A DNA stretch of 41,958 nucleotides from assembly GCA_017448185.1 (NCBI GenBank), contig JAFSLX010000026.1, positions 1 to 41,958 of the forward strand, written 5' to 3'. The notes under the pieces are model-generated. The model did not search any database, had not been told where the DNA came from, and saw nothing but the letters and a program-made list of their open reading frames with translations. The position numbers and the translations under genes were made by a program. The stretch is from Bacteroidales bacterium (GTDB lineage Bacteria; Bacteroidota; Bacteroidia; Bacteroidales; P3). Numbering within the stretch: the first letter of the stretch is position 1; the number at the start of each line of letters is the position of its first letter. This document shows, in pieces, positions 1 to 9,115 of this stretch.

Positions 1-1
1 C

Positions 2-109
2 AGCACATGGATTACCCCCAAGACGAGGTTGTTTGCCGAATTGAGCCTGGCTTTCTTTGACGACATTGATGCGCTTTACGTGCCACTGTCAGTGGGGTTT
101 AGGTTCTGA
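2..109 (+). CDS. C-terminus of an outer-membrane beta-barrel protein (partial, cut by window start)
   Basis: Reading frame 2 is open from the first base to a TGA at 107-109 and encodes about 35 residues ending in LYVPLSVGFRF. An alternation of polar and hydrophobic residues finishing on a terminal aromatic (Phe) is the usual last strand of a Gram-negative outer-membrane barrel. The rest of the gene lies left of the window, so the family cannot be named. It is followed by 83 nt before the next start codon on the same strand. The call rests only on this short tail; a chance open frame of this length is possible. Confidence 0.5.
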   Translation, partial: STWITPKTRLFAELSLAFFDDIDALYVPLSVGFRF

Positions 110-192
110 CGAAAGCTGATAAATACCACTTGATGCAAATCTTTTAAAAAATCCAGTTAATACAAAATGTGGGAAACAATAAAACAAAAAAA

Positions 193-1278
193 ATGAAAAA
201 AACAGTTTTATCATTGATTACGCTTGCTGCAATTGCAGTAAATTTGCAGGCGCAGGACACGCTGTACCTGAACGGGTTGAAGGAAGGCTACTTCTGCAAC
301 GAATGGCTGGACTGGGCTCCGGAAATCGCGTGGACACATACCGGGGTGGGTACTGACCACCAAGCTGTGGTCGGCGGATTTGAGACAAAAGAGGAACTAA
401 CGGTCTATGGCATTGCCGCCATTCTGTTCACCCCCCACTTTTATGCCTCGGAAGACATGTTGGAGGAACAAGCCTTGTTAATTCACGATACCAACGTCGG
501 CCATGTCGAGGAGAACCTTCGCTTGTACAGGTACGCTGGAGGCAACATGGTGATGCATCCGGAGGAACTGCCGGTGAACATGCGCAGAACTCCGATATCC
601 TATTTTATGAGATTCGACTCTCTGACGGTGTATCGTTTCTATGACATGAATAGCGACATTGCATTGCCTGTCTATGAGCGCTATTTTGAGACCCCGGTGA
701 CGGTGACGGACACCTTTTATGTAGGAGTTTCCAATATGGGTTACCGCGATTATGTAACCGGTGATAGTGTCAATGGGCAAAAGACTCGGTGGCCGATATA
801 CGATGTATATTTCTTTGGATTCCCCTACGACTTCAGCCACACTTATTTGAGTGCATACCAGAATGTGAATTCGGCATGGACGCATCAGGATGCGTTTGTC
901 CAATATTTCTTTTATCCGATACTTACCCCTGGCGAGAACCTGATTGACACCACCATTGTCGACACCACCATTGTCGACACCACTGTAGTGGATACGACGA
1001 TTGTGGACACTGGCGACACGGTGGCCATCCGCATGCCGGAATACTACGGGCGCTACGTGAGTGTGTCGCCGAACCCGGCGACGGGCAGCGCCGAGGTGCT
1101 GTCGAGCTTCGGCTTGAGCCGCGTGGAGGTGTTCAACGCCGCAGGCCGCAAGGTGATGGACCTCAAGGCCGAGGGGCTGAAGGCCACGCTTGATGTGTCG
1201 AAACTGCCCTCAGGAGCCTACCTGCTGCGCATCCACACGCCGCAAGGCATGACAACCAAGAAACTGGTGGTGAGGTGA
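193..1278 (+). CDS. Secreted protein with Asp/Thr-repeat linker and T9SS type A sorting domain
   Basis: A 361-residue protein of unknown function. The ATG at 193 is preferred over the in-frame GTG at 169 because it gives a clean signal peptide (MKKTVLSLITLAAIAVNLQAQ). The central part (about residues 22-245) resembles no family I recognise. Residues about 250-275 are a tandem IVDTT repeat (five copies with small changes). The last 75 residues are a T9SS sorting domain: VSVSPNPATGS, then VEVFNAAGRKV, then the end KKLVVR. The protein should cross the inner membrane by Sec and the outer membrane by the type IX system, and be attached to the surface or released. The short repeat linker matches, in composition, the much longer one in the C25 protease at 14775-18869. 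A terminator hairpin follows at 1336-1365. Confidence 0.85.
   Translation: MKKTVLSLITLAAIAVNLQAQDTLYLNGLKEGYFCNEWLDWAPEIAWTHTGVGTDHQAVVGGFETKEELTVYGIAAILFTPHFYASEDMLEEQALLIHDTNVGHVEENLRLYRYAGGNMVMHPEELPVNMRRTPISYFMRFDSLTVYRFYDMNSDIALPVYERYFETPVTVTDTFYVGVSNMGYRDYVTGDSVNGQKTRWPIYDVYFFGFPYDFSHTYLSAYQNVNSAWTHQDAFVQYFFYPILTPGENLIDTTIVDTTIVDTTVVDTTIVDTGDTVAIRMPEYYGRYVSVSPNPATGSAEVLSSFGLSRVEVFNAAGRKVMDLKAEGLKATLDVSKLPSGAYLLRIHTPQGMTTKKLVVR
949..1014 (+). repeat. In-frame tandem repeat encoding IVDTT units
   Basis: Four to five 15-nt units of the type ATTGTCGACACCACC, with silent and Ile/Val changes, encode IDTT-IVDTT-IVDTT-VVDTT-IVDT directly before the T9SS sorting domain. The first units are nearly identical at DNA level, which suggests recent unit gain or loss by slippage. 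The product is probably a flexible spacer between cargo and sorting domain. Confidence 0.8.
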
Positions 1279-1335
1279 TGGTTAACGGTTATGTGTTGTT
1301 GAATTTCATTTTCTATTGAAGAGACAACAAAAAGC

Positions 1336-1365
1336 AAGGGCGGGATTCCGGAGGGTCCCGCCCTT
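1336..1365 (+). terminator. Hairpin after the T9SS cargo gene
   Basis: A perfect 10-bp stem (AAGGGCGGGA / TCCCGCCCTT) encloses a 10-nt loop 57 nt after the stop codon. It is followed by only a short T-run (TTTGGTGTTT), so it is a weak rho-independent terminator or a transcript-stabilising 3' hairpin. It separates the cargo gene from the lipid kinase gene. Confidence 0.65.
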
Positions 1366-1483
1366 TGGTGTTTCACAAATAAGGGATGGCACCCAGTAGA
1401 TGAATCTGCATGGGACAAATGTTGTGGAACGGCAACAATATAAATATGCTTTCTGCGTTATCAAAAAGAAGATAATAAAGAGC

Positions 1484-2410
1484 ATGAAGCATATTTTTGT
1501 GGTGAATCCCTGTGCCGGTGGGCATGACTGCAGCCAAGAGGTGGCTGCGTGGCTTGCCGGACGGACCGACGATATAGAGATTTATGTGACCCGAGGGCCG
1601 CGCGATGCGACGCGCTATGTGGCCGACCGCTGCCGTGAGGGTGGCGACGAGGAGCTGCGCTTCTACGCCTGCGGCGGCGACGGTACGCTGAACGAGGTGG
1701 TGAGCGGAGTGATGAGTGGAGGACGGAGTGTTTCGGTGGGATGCTATCCGTGCGGTAGCGGGAACGACTATGTGAAGTATTACGATGGGGTTGATTTCCT
1801 CGATATCGAGCGTCAGTTTGATGCACCGACGGTGAAGGTGGATGTGATGAGGGTGGAATGTAAGGGAGTGCAAGGGAGTGGGGAGCGGTATGCAATCAAC
1901 ACGCTGAATTTCGGTTTCGAGGCTGAGGTGTGCCGCAATATGGAGGTGGTGCGCCGCAAGCCGCTGCTGGGCGGCAAGGTGGCCTATACGATGGGCATCG
2001 TGAAGAGCCTGTTCACGGGTTTGCACAACTATTGCCGTATCAGTGTGGACGGCGAACCGTGGTTCGACGGCATGCTGCTGCTGAGTTCGTTGGCCAACGG
2101 ACGCTATGCCGGTGGCGGTTTCCATTGTGCGCCGCGTTCGCTGAACGACGACGGGTTGATGGAGGTGATGGCGGTGAAGCCGCTGTCGGTGGCGCGGTTT
2201 GCGCGGATGATTAAATTTTACGAGCGTGGCGAACACCTGGACCGCGAGGAGCTGCGCGATGTGGTGCTCTACTGCCGTGGGCAGCGTGTGACGCTCGAGG
2301 CCGAGCAGCCGTTTTTTATCGGCATCGATGGTGAACTGCTTGAGAGCAAGCACTTCGAGGTGGAGAATGTTCGTCAAGCCGTCAACTTTGTTGTTCCAAG
2401 TCTAATGTAA
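1484..2410 (+). CDS. Diacylglycerol kinase family lipid kinase (YegS/DagK type)
   Basis: The 308-residue protein starts MKHIFVVNPCAGGH. An in-frame ATG 84 nt upstream would add 28 residues that do not look like this family, so 1484 was chosen. The DAGK catalytic signature is complete: NPCAGG near the N-terminus, the ATP-binding GGDGTLNEVVSG at about residues 63-74, and GSGNDY at about 90-95. The C-terminal half has the expected beta-sandwich features, such as GRYAGGGFHCAP and PFFIGIDGE. Such enzymes phosphorylate diacylglycerol or related lipids at the cytoplasmic face of the inner membrane and recycle membrane lipid. The exact substrate cannot be read from sequence. The antiporter gene follows after 17 nt, so the two are probably cotranscribed. 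Confidence 0.9.
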   Translation: MKHIFVVNPCAGGHDCSQEVAAWLAGRTDDIEIYVTRGPRDATRYVADRCREGGDEELRFYACGGDGTLNEVVSGVMSGGRSVSVGCYPCGSGNDYVKYYDGVDFLDIERQFDAPTVKVDVMRVECKGVQGSGERYAINTLNFGFEAEVCRNMEVVRRKPLLGGKVAYTMGIVKSLFTGLHNYCRISVDGEPWFDGMLLLSSLANGRYAGGGFHCAPRSLNDDGLMEVMAVKPLSVARFARMIKFYERGEHLDREELRDVVLYCRGQRVTLEAEQPFFIGIDGELLESKHFEVENVRQAVNFVVPSLM

Positions 2411-2427
2411 TCTAAAAAAAAATCTAT

Positions 2428-4683
2428 ATGGACAGTTTGCCTGCAATATTCATGGACCTTGCGGTGATTTTGATTACCGCCGGGGTTATTACAGTTGTGT
2501 TCAAGTGGCTGAAGCAGCCGTTGGTGTTGGGATATATCCTTGCCGGTTTTTTTATCGGTCCCTACTTCCCGTGGTTTCCGGCCGTGACCGACACGAGCAA
2601 CGTACACGTGTGGAGCGATATCGGCATTGTGTTCCTGATGTTTGCTTTGGGTTTGGAATTCAGCATCAAGAAGTTGAAGAAGGTGGGCAGCACGGGTGCC
2701 ATTACGGCGTTGACCGAGTTGGCCATTATGTTCTTGATAGGCAATACGGTGGGACATTTGTTGGGCTTCAAGAGCATGGACTGCATCTTTCTGGGGTGCA
2801 TGCTCAGCATCTCGTCGACGGCTATCATTATCAAGAGCTTTGATGACTTGAAGCTGAAGCAGCAGAAGTTCACCTCGACGGTGACGGCGGTGCTGGTGGT
2901 GGAGGATTTGGTGGCAGTGCTGCTGTTGGTGGTGTTGAGCACGGTGAGCGTGAGCCGTACCTTCGACGGCGGTCAGCTGGCCATGAGTATGGTAAAGCTG
3001 GTGTTCTTCTTGGTGGCGTGGTTTGTGTTCGGCATATACCTGATACCGACGTTCCTGCGCTGGATGCGCAAGTACATGACCGAGGAGACGCTGTTGCTGG
3101 TGGCTGTGGGACTGTGTTTCGGTATGGTGGTGCTGGCCGCCAAGGCTGGTTTCTCGACTGCCTTGGGCGCCTTCGTGATGGGTGCCATCCTGGCCGAGAC
3201 GATTGAGGCCGACGTGATACACCGCCTAATCACCCCGTTAAAGAACCTATTCAGTGCGGTATTCTTTGTATCTGTGGGTATGTTGATTCAGCCCGCTGTG
3301 CTGGGTCAGCATTGGCTCACGGTGCTCATCATTGCCCTCAGTATCATTCTTTTCAAGAGCACGGCAGCCACGCTGGGTGTGATGCTCAGCGGCAAACCGT
3401 TGAAGACTGCGGTGCAGAGCGGCTTCTGTTTCTGCCAGATAGGTGAGTTCTCGTTTATCATCGCCGGTCTGGGCCTGAGCTACGGTGTTATCGACGAGAA
3501 CCTGTATCCTATTATTGTGTCGGTGTCGATACTAACCACTTTTGTGACACCCTATATGATCAAAGGGGCATTGCCGTTCTACAACTGGATTGAGCCCAAG
3601 ATTCCCGCCAAGGTGAAGACGCACCTGGAGCAGTACAGTGAACATGCCCGCAGTGATGACAACCGAGTAAGTATCAGTCTTTTCATACGTAAGCAGTTGA
3701 CCAACATCCTGCTCTACGGCGTAATACTTGTGGCTATCGTTTTGCTCTCGTTGGGTTTCCTGCGTCCGTTCCTCGACCGTCTGTTTCTCGACCTCAAGCT
3801 GCCACAGATATGGAGTAGGGTCATCGGTTTGGTGGGCACGCTTATCATTATGGCTCCGTTTCTGTGGGCCGAGGCTGTCAAGAACGTGAGCAAGAAGAAG
3901 ATAAAGGATATGTTCGAGACCTATCGGTTCTCGCAGGCTGTGATTATTCCGCTGTTGGTGTTGCGTCACTTTGTCGCCCTGTTCGCGGTGGGTGCCACGG
4001 TGGCCGGTTATGTTGATATGGCCGTTGGTTTCCTGATGGTGATTGCCATTATTGTGGTGGGAGCCGTGCTCTTCTCGCGTCGTGCCGACGGTTTCTACAG
4101 CCGTATCGAAGAGAGTTTCAACAAGAACTTCAACTCGCGTCAGGCGCAAGCCGCCTTCCACATACCGGTGGGCATGGAGAATGAGTTTGCCATGGAGCGC
4201 TTGCGTATGACAGCCGCATCGCCTTTGGCCGGCAAGACGCTGGCTCAAGCTCAGTTGCGTGAGAAATACGGTGCCAATATTGTCACTATCGAGCGAGGAA
4301 ACACCATTATTGACCTGCCCGACAAAAATGCATTCATGATGCCTGCCGATGTGCTGACGGTGATAGGTACAGAGGAGCAAGTGTCCAAGATACGCTCTGA
4401 TATTGAAGCAGAGGCTGATATGCTGGTGCACGACCACTCGGACCACGAGATGCACATGTATCGGTATCATGTCGAGGCGGGCGGTCCGCTGTGCGGATTG
4501 GCAATAAAACAGAGCGATTTCGGGGTGAGACACCATGCAATGATTATTGCCATTGAGCGAGGAGGAGAGAAAATAGTCAACCCGAGCCGTGATACTATCA
4601 TCATGCACAACGACACCCTTTGGTTTGTGAGCCCCGACGAGCTTACTCTCACCGGTTTTGAGAAGAAAATCGTGGAAATATAG
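2428..4683 (+). CDS. CPA2-family monovalent cation:proton antiporter (Kef-like) with C-terminal RCK_C domains
   Basis: A 751-residue integral membrane protein. Residues about 1-385 form a Na+/H+ exchanger domain with about 12 hydrophobic segments; MFALGLEFS and FFVSVGMLI are typical of Kef/CPA2 antiporters. A hydrophobic insert follows at about 425-550 with four more predicted membrane segments. The cytoplasmic tail has two RCK_C (TrkA-C) regions, about 585-660 (GKTLAQAQLREKYGANIV) and about 670-750 (GGPLCGLAIKQSDFGV). No NAD-binding RCK_N domain is visible, so ligand control probably acts through the RCK_C pair. It exchanges K+ or Na+ for protons. It lies 17 nt behind the lipid kinase gene. 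Confidence 0.9.
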   Translation: MDSLPAIFMDLAVILITAGVITVVFKWLKQPLVLGYILAGFFIGPYFPWFPAVTDTSNVHVWSDIGIVFLMFALGLEFSIKKLKKVGSTGAITALTELAIMFLIGNTVGHLLGFKSMDCIFLGCMLSISSTAIIIKSFDDLKLKQQKFTSTVTAVLVVEDLVAVLLLVVLSTVSVSRTFDGGQLAMSMVKLVFFLVAWFVFGIYLIPTFLRWMRKYMTEETLLLVAVGLCFGMVVLAAKAGFSTALGAFVMGAILAETIEADVIHRLITPLKNLFSAVFFVSVGMLIQPAVLGQHWLTVLIIALSIILFKSTAATLGVMLSGKPLKTAVQSGFCFCQIGEFSFIIAGLGLSYGVIDENLYPIIVSVSILTTFVTPYMIKGALPFYNWIEPKIPAKVKTHLEQYSEHARSDDNRVSISLFIRKQLTNILLYGVILVAIVLLSLGFLRPFLDRLFLDLKLPQIWSRVIGLVGTLIIMAPFLWAEAVKNVSKKKIKDMFETYRFSQAVIIPLLVLRHFVALFAVGATVAGYVDMAVGFLMVIAIIVVGAVLFSRRADGFYSRIEESFNKNFNSRQAQAAFHIPVGMENEFAMERLRMTAASPLAGKTLAQAQLREKYGANIVTIERGNTIIDLPDKNAFMMPADVLTVIGTEEQVSKIRSDIEAEADMLVHDHSDHEMHMYRYHVEAGGPLCGLAIKQSDFGVRHHAMIIAIERGGEKIVNPSRDTIIMHNDTLWFVSPDELTLTGFEKKIVEI

Positions 4684-4751
4684 GTTGTTTGCAGCGTGGT
4701 GACACAATAAACGGTGGTGTTTAGTGTTATTAGGCAAAAGATTTAAAAGGA

Positions 4752-6365
4752 ATGAAGAAAACATTGGTTATAGTGCTGGCATTGTTGCTGGGTACGGCGG
4801 TGCGGGCACAAAGTGACGACCGCGGATTTGAGATTGCCAAGAATCTGGAGATTTTTGCTTCGGTCTACAAAAATCTTAATCTAAACTATGTAGATGATGT
4901 CGACCCGGGCAAGACCATCAAGACAGCTATCGATGCGATGCTCAGTTCGCTTGACCCTTATACCAACTACTATGCTGAAAGCCAGATGGAAGATGTGAAG
5001 CTGCAACTTTTGGGACAGTACGGCGGGGTGGGAGCCACCATCATGCAGCGTGGCGATTCGGTCTACATTGCCGACCCTTACGAAGGGATGCCTGCCGCCG
5101 AGGCTGGTATTAAGGCAGGAGACCGTATTGTGGCGGTGAACGGAGAGTCGACCAGTGGTAAAACGACTGCCGATGTGAGCAGTGCTATGCGCGGACAGGC
5201 TGGTACCGATGTGGTACTCAAACTGGAACGTGAAGGCAAGGTGTTTGACCGCACGGTGACCCGTCGCGAAATCAAATTGCCGAATGTTCCGTACTACGGT
5301 TATGTAGGTGACGATCAGAATATTGGTTATATTAAGCTTGATGAATTTACCAACGATGCGGCGGCAAATGTACGCAGTGCTTTTGTGAGTCTGAAAAAGG
5401 AGAAGCCCGGTATGAAAGGCATTATCCTCGACCTGCGAGGCAATGGTGGTGGACTGATGAACGAGGCTGTCGACATAGTGAATATTTGGGTGCCGCGTGG
5501 ACAGTTGATAGTGGAGACCAAGGGCAAGGTGGCGTCGAAGAACATGAAAAGCTATACTCGTCTGGCTCCCGAGGACACGGAGATTCCGGTCGCTGTGCTG
5601 ATTGACGGCAACAGTGCCTCGGCCAGCGAAATTGTAAGCGGAAGTCTGCAGGACCTCGACCGTGCGGTGATTGTCGGTCAGCGCAGTTACGGCAAGGGGT
5701 TGGTGCAGAACATCTTGCCAATGGCCTACAATAGTCAGATGAAGGTGACAGTGAGCAAATACTATATTCCAAGTGGTCGCTGCATTCAGGCAATAGACTA
5801 TACACACCGCGATGAAAACGGCAAGGCTGTGAAGGTGCCTGACTCGCTCAAGACGGCTTTCAAGACCAAAGGTGGTCGTACGGTATACGACGGTTTCGGC
5901 ATCGAACCCGACGTTGAGGTGGAGCCGGAATACATGTCGAATATTGCTATCGCTTTGGCACAGAAGTTCCTCGTCTTTGATTATGCTACCGATTTCTATC
6001 GTTCGCACAAAAGTATCGCTCCTGCTACCGAGTTTGAAATCTCCGACGAGATGTATGCCGACTTCTGCCGTTATTTGAAGGAGAAGGGATTGAGCTATAA
6101 TACAGTCACAGAGCGCGTCATCAAACAGTTGCGCGATGTGGCCAAAGAAGAGCGGTATGACGAAGCCATAGAGCAGCAACTGAAAGAGATGGAGGTACGA
6201 CTGGCTTCCGAGAAAGAGAGTGATTTGGTGAAGCACCGCGAAGAGATATGCGAAATGCTGAAAGGTGAGATTCTCGACCGTTACTATTATGACAGGGGGC
6301 GTATAGAAGGTGCTTTACGCACGGACAAAGTGATACATCGTGCTATAAAAGAATTGACAAAGTAG
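4752..6365 (+). CDS. S41 family C-terminal processing peptidase (CtpA-like)
   Basis: A 537-residue exported serine protease. A signal peptide ends at about residue 20 (GTAVRAQ). A helical N-terminal region is followed by a PDZ domain (about 85-175, with AAEAGIKAGDRIVAVNGES) and the S41 catalytic domain. The catalytic Ser-Lys dyad is visible: Ser290 in NSASASE and Lys315 in SYGKGLVQ, 25 residues apart as in CtpA. The remaining 140 residues are a helical C-terminal extension. It should cleave proteins from their C-termini in the periplasm. Sixty-eight nt separate it from the antiporter. The O-antigen ligase-like gene starts 8 nt later, so it is probably first in the envelope operon that ends at 12387. 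Confidence 0.93.
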   Translation: MKKTLVIVLALLLGTAVRAQSDDRGFEIAKNLEIFASVYKNLNLNYVDDVDPGKTIKTAIDAMLSSLDPYTNYYAESQMEDVKLQLLGQYGGVGATIMQRGDSVYIADPYEGMPAAEAGIKAGDRIVAVNGESTSGKTTADVSSAMRGQAGTDVVLKLEREGKVFDRTVTRREIKLPNVPYYGYVGDDQNIGYIKLDEFTNDAAANVRSAFVSLKKEKPGMKGIILDLRGNGGGLMNEAVDIVNIWVPRGQLIVETKGKVASKNMKSYTRLAPEDTEIPVAVLIDGNSASASEIVSGSLQDLDRAVIVGQRSYGKGLVQNILPMAYNSQMKVTVSKYYIPSGRCIQAIDYTHRDENGKAVKVPDSLKTAFKTKGGRTVYDGFGIEPDVEVEPEYMSNIAIALAQKFLVFDYATDFYRSHKSIAPATEFEISDEMYADFCRYLKEKGLSYNTVTERVIKQLRDVAKEERYDEAIEQQLKEMEVRLASEKESDLVKHREEICEMLKGEILDRYYYDRGRIEGALRTDKVIHRAIKELTK

Positions 6366-6373
6366 GCGAGAGG

Positions 6374-7870
6374 GTGTTCGGCGCAACGATACATAGAAGA
6401 ATCTATATTGTGTTGCTGGTCCTGTTGGGTGCCTGCATGGTTACTTCTGTGTGGGCTTCCAATCTGGTGTGGATGTTGCTTGCGCTCAACTGGCTGTTGG
6501 AAGGTCGATGGTCAGACAAGTGGCAACGTGCCCGTGAAAGCCATCTGGTGCATGCCATTGTGGCTTTGTATTTGCTATATGTGATAGGTCTGTTATGGAG
6601 CAGTAATCTATTGGCAGGCCTGAACGCATTGGAAATCAAGATACCGCTGCTTGTAGTTCCATTGATACTGCTTACCACGCGTCCACTTGGAGGGAGGTCG
6701 TGGCACGTTGTGTTGTGGCTTTACAGTATGACAGTATTTGTGGTATCTGTTATTGGCACTGTGCGGCTATTTACTATTGCAGAACTGCCTTATCGAGAAG
6801 CTATCCCCTATATCTCACACATTAGGTTTGCCCTCAATTGCTGCATGGTGCTGTTTCTTTGTTTTGGCGTGTTGACAAGAAAGGGAACGCTATTGCAGCG
6901 CATCAGTGCTGCGGTCTTGATGCTCTGGCTCTTTGTGTTCCTTTTGCTATTACGTTCGTATACTGCTGCGGTGGTCATCACGGTGGTGTCGGTAGTGGTA
7001 GTGCTTACACGTTATCGCCGATGGTATTGGATATTGCTGTGGTTGTCGGTGATGATTGTGGCCGGTATTGTGGTGGGCTATGAGGTGAAAAGCTATTATG
7101 AGCTGAAACCGATGGCAGTCGAACCTTTGCGTCCTTGCACTGCGAACGGCAATCCATACCACCATGCTCAGGATGGACTGATAGAATGTGGCAATTACAT
7201 CAACAACTATGTTTGTCAGGAGGAGTTGGCCTGCGAATGGCCGCGTCACAGTGGTATGGATCTTGATGAATTGACACCATGTGGATACACAGTTGTGTCG
7301 ACACTAATACGTTACCTCAATGCCCTTGACTTACCCAAGGACAGCCTTGGCATTGCTCAACTAACACCACATCAGGTGGCCGAAATCGAGCGAGGTGTGG
7401 CCAATCCGGTTTACGAGCATGCCTCACCTGTGCGTAAGATGGTTTATGTATTCCTGCTTGAGTATGAATACGGCCGCCGTACGCATGCGGTGAAAGGTTT
7501 TTCAGTGCTTCAACGGTTGGAACTGTGGGGTGCAGCATTGAAGGTGTTTAGGGTTCACCCATGGATAGGTGTTGGTACGGGCGATGTGAACGACGAATTA
7601 CATGCCCAACTCAAGGTGCAACAATCGGAAATCGCTGGCAGTGGTCAGAGTGTGCATAACCAATATCTTACATTTCTCGTAGCATTTGGTGTTATTGGCT
7701 GCGCATTGCTGCTTTTTATGTTTGGTCGGGCTATTCCCGCATTGGGTAGTCAACCTACGATACTCATTGCCTGGCTGTTGGTTATTCTTATTTCATGTGT
7801 CAGTGAGAACACTCTTGGTACACTGGCAGGGATTTTGTTTTGTAGTTGGTTTTTGGCATTTAGAAAATAA
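6374..7870 (+). CDS. O-antigen ligase/polymerase-like membrane protein (Wzy/WaaL fold)
   Basis: A 498-residue protein with about 10-12 hydrophobic segments. A large hydrophilic periplasmic loop (about residues 240-395) precedes the last three segments, the layout of the Wzy_C/WaaL family. The loop ends with the family's usual element around FRVHPWIGVGTGDVND and SVHNQYLTFLVAFG; the His before NQY is typical of O-antigen ligases. Such proteins polymerise O-antigen repeats or transfer them to lipid A-core on the periplasmic face. The start is a GTG 8 nt after the protease stop. With the flippase at the end of the same run, it suggests surface polysaccharide assembly. Ligase and polymerase roles cannot be told apart here. 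Confidence 0.85.
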   Translation: MFGATIHRRIYIVLLVLLGACMVTSVWASNLVWMLLALNWLLEGRWSDKWQRARESHLVHAIVALYLLYVIGLLWSSNLLAGLNALEIKIPLLVVPLILLTTRPLGGRSWHVVLWLYSMTVFVVSVIGTVRLFTIAELPYREAIPYISHIRFALNCCMVLFLCFGVLTRKGTLLQRISAAVLMLWLFVFLLLLRSYTAAVVITVVSVVVVLTRYRRWYWILLWLSVMIVAGIVVGYEVKSYYELKPMAVEPLRPCTANGNPYHHAQDGLIECGNYINNYVCQEELACEWPRHSGMDLDELTPCGYTVVSTLIRYLNALDLPKDSLGIAQLTPHQVAEIERGVANPVYEHASPVRKMVYVFLLEYEYGRRTHAVKGFSVLQRLELWGAALKVFRVHPWIGVGTGDVNDELHAQLKVQQSEIAGSGQSVHNQYLTFLVAFGVIGCALLLFMFGRAIPALGSQPTILIAWLLVILISCVSENTLGTLAGILFCSWFLAFRK

Positions 7871-7876
7871 AAAAAC

Positions 7877-9097
7877 GTGTACGAATATCACATACTCCCT
7901 AATGGGATTAAAATAATATTAAGCCGCACACAATCGAGGGTCATCTATTCGGGTGTGTATATCAATGTTGGCAGCCGCGATGAACAAGGCTCTGACGAGG
8001 GTATGGCACACTTTATCGAGCATTCGCTTTTCAAGGGCACAGAACATCGCCGTGCCTATCATATCCAGAACCGTATTGATGGTGTTGGTGGTGAACTGAA
8101 TGCTTTTACCACGAAGGAAGAAACATGCATATATGCTTCGTCACTGTCGGAGCACCTCGAACGCTGTCTTGAACTTTTTGCCGATATTCTGTTTCATTCC
8201 ACATTTCCGTCGTCGGAGATTGAACATGAAAAGGATGTTGTGCTCGAGGAAATCAACAGTTACAGTGATTCTCCGGCTGAGTTGATATACGACCAATACG
8301 AGGAATTGGCGTTTGGTGACCATCCGTTGGCACATAACATTTTAGGTACAAAACGCAATGTGAAGCGTTTTACGACGGAACGTCTGCGGACATTCATCCT
8401 GCAGCGTTACACACCGTCGCGTATGGTGATTACTGTTGCTGGTAATGTGGCCTTCGATAAACTGGTGCGTTTGTGCGACAAATATTTCGGCTCATACGAA
8501 AACCATCCTTCGGTAGTTGACCGCTCCATTAAGCCTACATTTCATCATTTCGACAAGCATGTGAACCGTCATACGCATCAGGCCCATGTACTTATTGGAT
8601 GCGAGGCACCGGATGTATACCATGCCGACAAGACTGCTTTTACGCTGTTGAACAACATTATGGGCGGCCCTGCAATGAATTCGAGGTTGAATATGGCTAT
8701 TCGTGAGCGTTACGGCTTCTGCTACAATATCGAATCGCAATATGTACCGTTTTCGGATACCGGATTGTTCTATATCTACGCTGGTGTTGATTTGGGTGCG
8801 CAAGATAAAGTAAAGGGCTTGATAGTTGACGAACTGCTTCGTATGGCTGAGATACCGTTAACCACGCGTCAACTCCGCATGGCTCAGAATCAAATAATCG
8901 GTCAGATGGCTATCAACAATGACCTTGGCATGAACGAGATGCAATCTATTGGAAAGGGCTATCTTTGTTTCGACCATGTAGATAGCCTTGAAGAGATGAG
9001 TGTTGACTTGATGTCACTCAAACCAGACGATGTTTTGAGAGTGGCACAGACATATTTCGGCAATGACCGATTCAGTATGTTGACCTATGGTAATTAA
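7877..9097 (+). CDS. M16 family zinc metallopeptidase (insulinase/processing peptidase-like)
   Basis: The 406-residue protein starts from GTG only 6 nt after the preceding stop. The inverted zinc motif HxxEH is at residues 45-49 (HFIEH), and the distal glutamate region (VLEEINSYSDSP) lies about 75 residues on, as in catalytic M16 subunits. The C-terminal half carries the second M16 fold, including the RYGFCYNIES segment that corresponds to the R/Y substrate-binding pair. No signal peptide is visible, so it is probably cytoplasmic. These enzymes degrade peptides or process precursors. The partner subunit, if any, is not in the window. It lies inside the envelope operon; a link to polysaccharide export is only positional. 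Confidence 0.93.
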   Translation: MYEYHILPNGIKIILSRTQSRVIYSGVYINVGSRDEQGSDEGMAHFIEHSLFKGTEHRRAYHIQNRIDGVGGELNAFTTKEETCIYASSLSEHLERCLELFADILFHSTFPSSEIEHEKDVVLEEINSYSDSPAELIYDQYEELAFGDHPLAHNILGTKRNVKRFTTERLRTFILQRYTPSRMVITVAGNVAFDKLVRLCDKYFGSYENHPSVVDRSIKPTFHHFDKHVNRHTHQAHVLIGCEAPDVYHADKTAFTLLNNIMGGPAMNSRLNMAIRERYGFCYNIESQYVPFSDTGLFYIYAGVDLGAQDKVKGLIVDELLRMAEIPLTTRQLRMAQNQIIGQMAINNDLGMNEMQSIGKGYLCFDHVDSLEEMSVDLMSLKPDDVLRVAQTYFGNDRFSMLTYGN

Positions 9098-9115
9098 CCT
9101 AATAATCACCAGAAT